A DNA stretch of 64,000 bases, from positions 1 through 64,000 of the forward strand of contig NZ_SZPQ01000024.1 in assembly GCF_005217455.1 (NCBI RefSeq). Direction: 5' to 3'. The notes below the pieces were generated by a model. That model did not search any database. It had not been told where the DNA came from and saw nothing but the letters and a program-made list of their open reading frames with translations. Source of the DNA: Martelella alba (GTDB taxonomy: Bacteria; Pseudomonadota; Gammaproteobacteria; Enterobacterales; Enterobacteriaceae). Position numbers and translations under genes: made by a program. Below, one piece after another: positions 59,312-64,000 of the stretch; within the stretch, counting starts at the first letter, position 1, and the number at the start of each line of letters is the position of its first letter.

Positions 59312-59525
59312 TTAGCGGCTCCTTCTCTGTAATCATCTCGGGTTTATTCGTAGTCAAACCCATCACTATGCCGAAACGTGTCGGTTTGTGGTAGATTTTT
59401 GTGATGCAGAGATAAGATGGCACATTCAGCCACCTCATTCGTTTGGCTGACTCTGATAGAATCGGGCGATATTTGTCGGTCGACAGCGCTACCATAGCAA
59501 TTTTGCTGTATCAAAAGGAATGCAA

Positions 59526-61019
59526 ATGAAGAAACTGCTCCCCCTCCTTATCGGGCTGAGCCTGGGTGGCTTCAGTACGTTAAGTCAGGCAGAAAACCTG
59601 CTTCAGGTATATCAGCAGGCGCGATTATCGAATCCGGATCTCCGCCAGTCGGCCGCCGAACGCGATGCGGCATTCGAAAAAATCAACGAAGCCCGCAGCC
59701 CTTTATTACCGCAACTCGGGCTGTCCGCCGATTATACCTATAATAATGGCTTTCGCGATCAAAGGGATATTAATTCCAATGTGACCAGCGGCGCGCTGGA
59801 ATTGACCCAGACCATTTTCGATATGTCCAAATGGCGCGCGCTGACCATCCAGGAAAAGACCGCCGGGATCTCAGACGTGACTTATCAAACCGCGGCGCAA
59901 AATCTTATTCTCAACACCGCCACCGCCTATTTCAATGTTTTGAGCGCCATTGACGCCCTCTCTTATACCGAGGCGCAAAAGCAATCCATTTACCGGGAAT
60001 TGGATCAGACCACCCAACGCTTTAATGTCGGATTGGTGGCCATAACCGACGTGCAGAACGCCCGCGCCCAGTACGACAGCGTGCTGGCCAGCGAGGTTTC
60101 CGCCCGTAACGCGGTGGACAATGCCCTGGAAAGCCTGCGCCAGGTTAGCGGTAACTATTACTCGCAATTGGCGTCGCTGAGTATCGATCGCTTCAAGACC
60201 GAACGCACGCAACCCATCGCCGGCCTGTTAAAGGAAGCGGAATCGCGCAACCTGAGCTTGCTAAGCGCGCGGTTATCGCAGGATCTGGCCCGCGAGGAGA
60301 TACGCCTGGAGGAAACCGGCCATTACCCCACCCTGGGGCTCACCGCGTCGTCGAGCATCAGCAATACCGATTATAATGGCTCTAAGACCGTCAATGATTC
60401 CACTTATGCCAATAAGGACATCGGCCAAAACTCCATTGGGCTCACTTTGAGCGTGCCGATTTATCAAGGCGGCCAGGTCACCTCCCAGGTCAAGCAGGCG
60501 CAGTACGCTTTCGTCAGCGCCAGCGAACAGTTGGAAAGCGCCCACCGCAGTATGGTGCAGACCCTGCGCTCTTCCTATAACAATATCTCCGCGTCCATCA
60601 GCAGCATCGCCGCCTATAAGCAGGCGGTGGTCTCCGCGCAAAGCTCCCTGGACGCCTCGGAAGCCGGCTATGAAGTGGGCACCCGGACCATCGTCGATGT
60701 GCTGGACGCCACCACCACGCTGTATGACGCCAAGCGTAACCTGTCCACGGCGCGGTATAATTATGTCATTAACCTGCTGACCCTGAAATCGGCGTTGGGC
60801 ACCTTGAACGAGAACGACATCATCGCGATGAACGGCTTGCTGGGTCAGCCCATCTCCACCAGCCCGGAAAATGTCGCGCCGGAAAACCCGAACCAGGATG
60901 CCAAGGCCGACAGCACGAACCCGGGCAGGACCTCCGCCCGCCCTTCGGCGACCAAGGTCCGGGCGACCGTGCCGGTTTCTTCATCCCGCTCCACCGCCCG
61001 CAACCCCTTCCAGCAGTAG
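59526..61019 (+). CDS. tolC: Outer membrane efflux channel TolC
   Basis: 497 residues. ATG 59526 has AAGGA at correct distance; the ATG at 59520 abuts it. The signal peptide ends SLSQA-ENL. The repeated OEP halves are clear: QVYQQARLSNPDLRQSAAER, NTATAYFNVLSAID, RFNVGLVAITDVQNARAQYD, and in the second half SLDASEAGYEVGTRTIVDVLDA. TolC trimers form the outer-membrane exit for RND efflux pumps and type I secretion. The C-terminal ~60 residues are diverged and Pro/Ser/Thr-rich, as usual. Confidence 0.96.
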   Translation: MKKLLPLLIGLSLGGFSTLSQAENLLQVYQQARLSNPDLRQSAAERDAAFEKINEARSPLLPQLGLSADYTYNNGFRDQRDINSNVTSGALELTQTIFDMSKWRALTIQEKTAGISDVTYQTAAQNLILNTATAYFNVLSAIDALSYTEAQKQSIYRELDQTTQRFNVGLVAITDVQNARAQYDSVLASEVSARNAVDNALESLRQVSGNYYSQLASLSIDRFKTERTQPIAGLLKEAESRNLSLLSARLSQDLAREEIRLEETGHYPTLGLTASSSISNTDYNGSKTVNDSTYANKDIGQNSIGLTLSVPIYQGGQVTSQVKQAQYAFVSASEQLESAHRSMVQTLRSSYNNISASISSIAAYKQAVVSAQSSLDASEAGYEVGTRTIVDVLDATTTLYDAKRNLSTARYNYVINLLTLKSALGTLNENDIIAMNGLLGQPISTSPENVAPENPNQDAKADSTNPGRTSARPSATKVRATVPVSSSRSTARNPFQQ

Positions 61020-61027
61020 TTCCGCAG

Positions 61028-61049
61028 GGCGGCCCCAAACGGCCGCCCG
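61028..61049 (+). terminator. Hairpin after tolC
   Basis: GGGCGGCC (61028-61035) and GGCCGCCC (61042-61049) form a perfect 8-bp stem with a 6-base loop, nine bases after the tolC stop. It is followed by GTTGCG, not a T-run. Confidence 0.5.
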
Positions 61050-61248
61050 TTGCGTCCGCGTCCGACGCGCGCAACCCAAGCCCATTTTAGTGCCATCGTC
61101 CGAACAAAAAAGCGAAGGCGGCGCTAGGCGGGCAATCGTGTATAAATATGTAAAGATATTTCAATTACACTCGAAATGCTTCATTTTTGTGCGCGTTTAC
61201 CCTATGCTAACAGAGCACTCTGGGTGAGTTAACTTATTATTTCCATTG

Positions 61249-61347
61249 AATATTTCACGTCGCTTCATGCCGACGGGCACATGATCGGGTTATTGAGGAT
61301 GGGTGCGGTCCGCCCACAGCGGCGCAACGTGTAATATGACGAGTATA
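61249..61347. repeat. Dispersed palindromic repeat, complete but diverged copy
   Basis: Begins AATATTTCACGTCGC and ends GCAACGTGTAATATGACGAG plus TATA. Arms match those at 18077-18180 while the middle differs. It fills most of the tolC-ygiB gap. Confidence 0.6.
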
Positions 61348-61361
61348 AATACAGGATATTC

Positions 61362-62012
61362 ATGAAACGGACCCAACATATACACCATGCCGGCTTTCGC
61401 AAACGCTGGCGTCTGAGCCGCGCGGCACCGGTTGCGTTGGCGGTGGGCGCGGTGTTCGCCCTGGCCGGCTGCGAAAAAAGCGATGAGAACGTCACGCTTT
61501 ACCAAAATAGCGACGATTGTTCCCGCGCGAATCCCTCAATGGCTGAACAATGCGCCACCGCCTACCGGAACGCCCAGCAGGAAGCGGAGAAAACCGCGCC
61601 CAAATACCGTTCCCGCGCCGACTGCGTCGCCGATTTCGGCGAGGATCAATGTACCCGGGCGCCAGCCCAGGCCGGCATGGCGGCGGAATCCTCTTCCGGC
61701 AGCTTCTGGATGCCCCTGATGGCCGGCTATATGATGGGCCGGCTCATGAACGGCGGTTATGCGCAGCAACCGTTATTTACCTCCCGGGCGCCCGGCAGTC
61801 CGGCCAACGGCAAATTCGTCGACGCCAGCGGCCGCGGCTACGGCCCGGTCGCCAGCGGGCGCAGCATGGCGGTGCCGAAATCCGCCATGGCCCCCAAACC
61901 GGCCACCACCACCACAATTACGCGGGGCGGTTTTGGTGAAACCGTGGCCAAACAGAGCGCCGCCATGCAACGCAGCACCGGCACAATGCCCCGCGCCGGC
62001 TCGGGCGGCTGA
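61362..62012 (+). CDS. ygiB: DUF1190 lipoprotein YgiB
   Basis: 216 residues. A basic N-terminus and hydrophobic stretch end in the lipobox LAGC, so the mature protein probably starts at Cys37 as an outer-membrane lipoprotein. [18 protein letters not shown] and [12 protein letters not shown] are YgiB features; the Gly/Ser/Thr-rich tail is low complexity. Function is unknown; it is coupled to ygiC as in E. coli. Confidence 0.93.
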   Translation: MKRTQHIHHAGFRKRWRLSRAAPVALAVGAVFALAGCEKSDENVTLYQNSDDCSRANPSMAEQCATAYRNAQQEAEKTAPKYRSRADCVADFGEDQCTRAPAQAGMAAESSSGSFWMPLMAGYMMGRLMNGGYAQQPLFTSRAPGSPANGKFVDASGRGYGPVASGRSMAVPKSAMAPKPATTTTITRGGFGETVAKQSAAMQRSTGTMPRAGSGG

Positions 62013-62015
62013 CGC

Positions 62016-63176
62016 ATGAAGCGAATCGCCCTGCCGGAACGTCCCGATTGGCGGGACAAAGCCGCCGAATATGGTTTTGATTTCCATACCTTGTACGGTG
62101 AACCCTACTGGTGCGAAGACGCCTGCTATCAGTTTACGCTGGCCCAAATCGAAACGCTGGAGGATGCCACCGCCGAACTGCATCGGATGTGTCTGGCAGC
62201 CGTGGAAAAGGTGGTTGCCGACGATGCGTTGATGGCCCGGTTTCGCATCCCGAAACATACCTGGCAATTCGTCCGCAACGCCTGGCGCAGTCGTGAGCCG
62301 TCCCTGTACTCCCGCCTCGATTTGGCGTATGACGGGCAACATCCGCCCAAACTGCTGGAAAACAACGCCGATACGCCGACTTCGCTATTTGAATCAGCCT
62401 TTTTTCAATGGATCTGGCTGGAGGATCACATCAAGGCCGGACATCTTCCGGCCGGAGCTGATCAATTCAACAGCCTGCAGGAAAAACTCATCGACAGACT
62501 CCGCGTTTTGAAAGAACGGCACGGTTTCGGGCTGCTGCATTTCGCCTGCTGCCGCGACAGCGCCGAGGACCGCGGCACGGTGCAATATTTGCAGGATTGC
62601 GCCCAAGAAGCGGGCCTGGCCGGCGAATTCCTGTTCATGGAAGATATCGGTCTGGGAGAACGGGGGCAGTTTACCGACGTGCAAGATCAGGTTATCAGCA
62701 ATCTCTTCAAACTTTATCCTTGGGAGTTCATGCTGAGGGAGATGTTTTCCACCAAGCTGGAGGACGCCGGTGTACGCTGGCTGGAGCCGGCCTGGAAAGC
62801 CATTTTGTCCAATAAAGCCCTGTTGCCGCTGCTGTGGGAGATGTTTCCCGGCCATCCCAACCTGTTGCCGGCTTATTTCAGCGAAGACGGCCCGCCGCCC
62901 ATGGACAGTTATGTGGTGAAGCCGCTGTTCTCACGGGAAGGCGCCAACATCCGTATCGTGGAAAAAGGTCGCGAGACTGAGCGTATCGACGGCCCTTATG
63001 GCGAGGAAGGCTTTATCGTGCAGGAATATTACCCCTTGCCGCGTTTTGGCGACAGCCATACCCTGATCGGCAGTTGGCTGGTGGACGCCGAGCCATGCGG
63101 TATTGGTATCCGTGAGGACAAGGGACGCATTACCCGGGATCTCTCGCGTTTCTACCCGCACATTATCCTGGATTGA
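62016..63176 (+). CDS. ygiC: Glutathionylspermidine synthase-like protein YgiC
   Basis: 386 residues, three bases after ygiB. An ATP-grasp ligase fold of the C-terminal glutathionylspermidine-synthase type: [52 protein letters not shown] and the C-terminal [19 protein letters not shown]. Orthologues have no proven substrate; some lack the synthetase activity. The pairing with a lipoprotein suggests an envelope role. Confidence 0.94.
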   Translation: MKRIALPERPDWRDKAAEYGFDFHTLYGEPYWCEDACYQFTLAQIETLEDATAELHRMCLAAVEKVVADDALMARFRIPKHTWQFVRNAWRSREPSLYSRLDLAYDGQHPPKLLENNADTPTSLFESAFFQWIWLEDHIKAGHLPAGADQFNSLQEKLIDRLRVLKERHGFGLLHFACCRDSAEDRGTVQYLQDCAQEAGLAGEFLFMEDIGLGERGQFTDVQDQVISNLFKLYPWEFMLREMFSTKLEDAGVRWLEPAWKAILSNKALLPLLWEMFPGHPNLLPAYFSEDGPPPMDSYVVKPLFSREGANIRIVEKGRETERIDGPYGEEGFIVQEYYPLPRFGDSHTLIGSWLVDAEPCGIGIREDKGRITRDLSRFYPHIILD

Positions 63177-63352
63177 TGTTCCCCACATCGGCCGCCGGTC
63201 CATTCACCCGGCGCGCCCGGCCTTTACTCGACGCGGCGCAAATGCCCGGCTTTTACCCGGCGCGCCATATAACCCCGTCATGCAGGATGGGATGGTTGTT
63301 AAACACCACGGCGGCATCATACACGAGATGCCGCTTTCCTAGAGAAAAAACC

Positions 63353-64000
63353 TCAACCCACCTGTACCGACAGCATGCTCAGCGCAGCCATTTCGATACC
63401 ATCCACCGGTATTGACAAGGGTTCTTCGCCATCCCAGGCGCCAAGGATATAAAGTAGCGGCAGATAATGCTCCGGCGTCGGATTGGACAGCAATGCGCCT
63501 TCATGCCGGGAATAATCCACCAGAGGATGCCGTCCCTCACCGCGCCAGGCGAGATTATCGCGGACAAACTGGTTGAATGACTCGGCCCAGGGGTAAGGTT
63601 GGGCATCATCTTGCCAGCGGACCATCCGTAGATTGTGTACCACATTGCCGCTGGCGATAAGCATAATTCCCTGATCGCGCAACGCCGCCAGTTTTTTGCC
63701 CAGTTGGTAGTGATATTCGGCCGGCTGCGTACCGTCAATGCTCAATTGCACCATGGGAACATCCGCATCGGGATAAATCTTTTTCACCACGCCCCAGGAC
63801 CCATGATCGAATCCCCATTGCGACTCATCGAGCGTAACGTCCACCGGCGCCAATAATTCCCGTATTTCCCTGGCCAGCGCCGGCTGCCCGGGCGCCGGAT
63901 AGCGCACATCGAACAGCGCTTGGGGAAATCCGCCGAAGTCATGGATGGTACGCGGTTGCGCCATGGCCGTCACCGCGGTGCCGCGGGTGTACCAATGCGC
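63353..64000 (-). CDS. ygiD: 4,5-DOPA dioxygenase extradiol-like YgiD (5' end outside window)
   Basis: The frame is open to the end of the window on the minus strand; reading back from 64000 gives AHWYTRGTAVTAM, the inner part of the known family start region, so the true start lies beyond 64000 and the ATG at 63973 is internal. ~216 residues are visible: TIHDFGGFPQALFDVRYPAPG, WGFDHGSWGVVKKIYPDADVP (two segments), SGNVVHNLR and HYLPLLYILGAWDG. The zinc/iron ligands include His in FDHGSWG and SGNVVHN. E. coli YgiD opens the DOPA ring extradiol. It converges on ygiC. Confidence 0.92.
   Translation of the reverse strand, partial: AHWYTRGTAVTAMAQPRTIHDFGGFPQALFDVRYPAPGQPALAREIRELLAPVDVTLDESQWGFDHGSWGVVKKIYPDADVPMVQLSIDGTQPAEYHYQLGKKLAALRDQGIMLIASGNVVHNLRMVRWQDDAQPYPWAESFNQFVRDNLAWRGEGRHPLVDYSRHEGALLSNPTPEHYLPLLYILGAWDGEEPLSIPVDGIEMAALSMLSVQVG

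Overview
The window is a piece of an enterobacterial chromosome, most like Sodalis and related Enterobacterales (Pectobacteriaceae/Bruguierivoracaceae). The call rests on gene order: alkB aside, the blocks yghA-exbD-exbB-metC-yghB-yqhC-dkgA, ftsP-plsC-parC-ygiN and parE-yqiA-cpdA-yqiB-nudF-tolC-ygiB-ygiC-ygiD keep the order known from E. coli. The rest is accessory DNA: adhesin-like Ig-fold genes, an EsaI/EsaR-type quorum-sensing pair, a leucine-rich-repeat effector-like gene and peptide/D-amino-acid clusters. No tRNA, rRNA, CRISPR array, prophage or intact insertion sequence was seen. The species assignment is an inference.

Layout. 1-6046: the 3' end of a large invasin/intimin-like gene with 303-bp Ig-domain repeats, then four tandem paralogous Ig-fold genes built from three shuffled modules. 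6237-10123: D-amino acid aminotransferase, a DgcN-type (DUF1611) gene and a ThrP-type permease, all on the minus strand. 10338-14864: KGG-repeat stress protein, ABM-domain monooxygenase, alpha/beta hydrolase and an EAL phosphodiesterase, separated by long gaps with palindromic repeats. 15497-17950: convergent luxR and luxI homologues, with a truncated carbapenam-synthetase-like (CarA-like) gene divergent from luxI. 18241-31203: conserved backbone (yghA, alkB, exbBD, metC, yghB, yqhC, dkgA, ftsP, plsC, parC, ygiN).

31682-39157: LRR protein, glpT, a 27-residue YohP-like membrane peptide, and the methionine salvage genes mtnK<>mtnA and mtnBCD, both transcription units preceded by tandem MetJ boxes. 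39397-54741: a large peptide-utilisation region. On the minus strand it has an IclR regulator, an OPT transporter, DUF1177, AroM, peptidase E and an Asp/Glu racemase. A LysR regulator follows. On the plus strand are a second DgcN-type gene, a complete Gsi/Dpp-type peptide ABC transporter, a DmpA-type aminopeptidase and a DppA-type D-aminopeptidase. Together these could import and dismantle unusual (D-, iso- or beta-linked) peptides; this is the best candidate for an undescribed pathway. 54828-64000: parE to ygiD backbone, with ygiD running off the end.

The backbone genes serve topoisomerase IV (parC, parE), TonB energisation (exbBD), phospholipid synthesis (plsC), division (ftsP) and efflux (tolC). 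Start codons were chosen from ribosome-binding sites and family alignment recalled from memory; no database search was possible.
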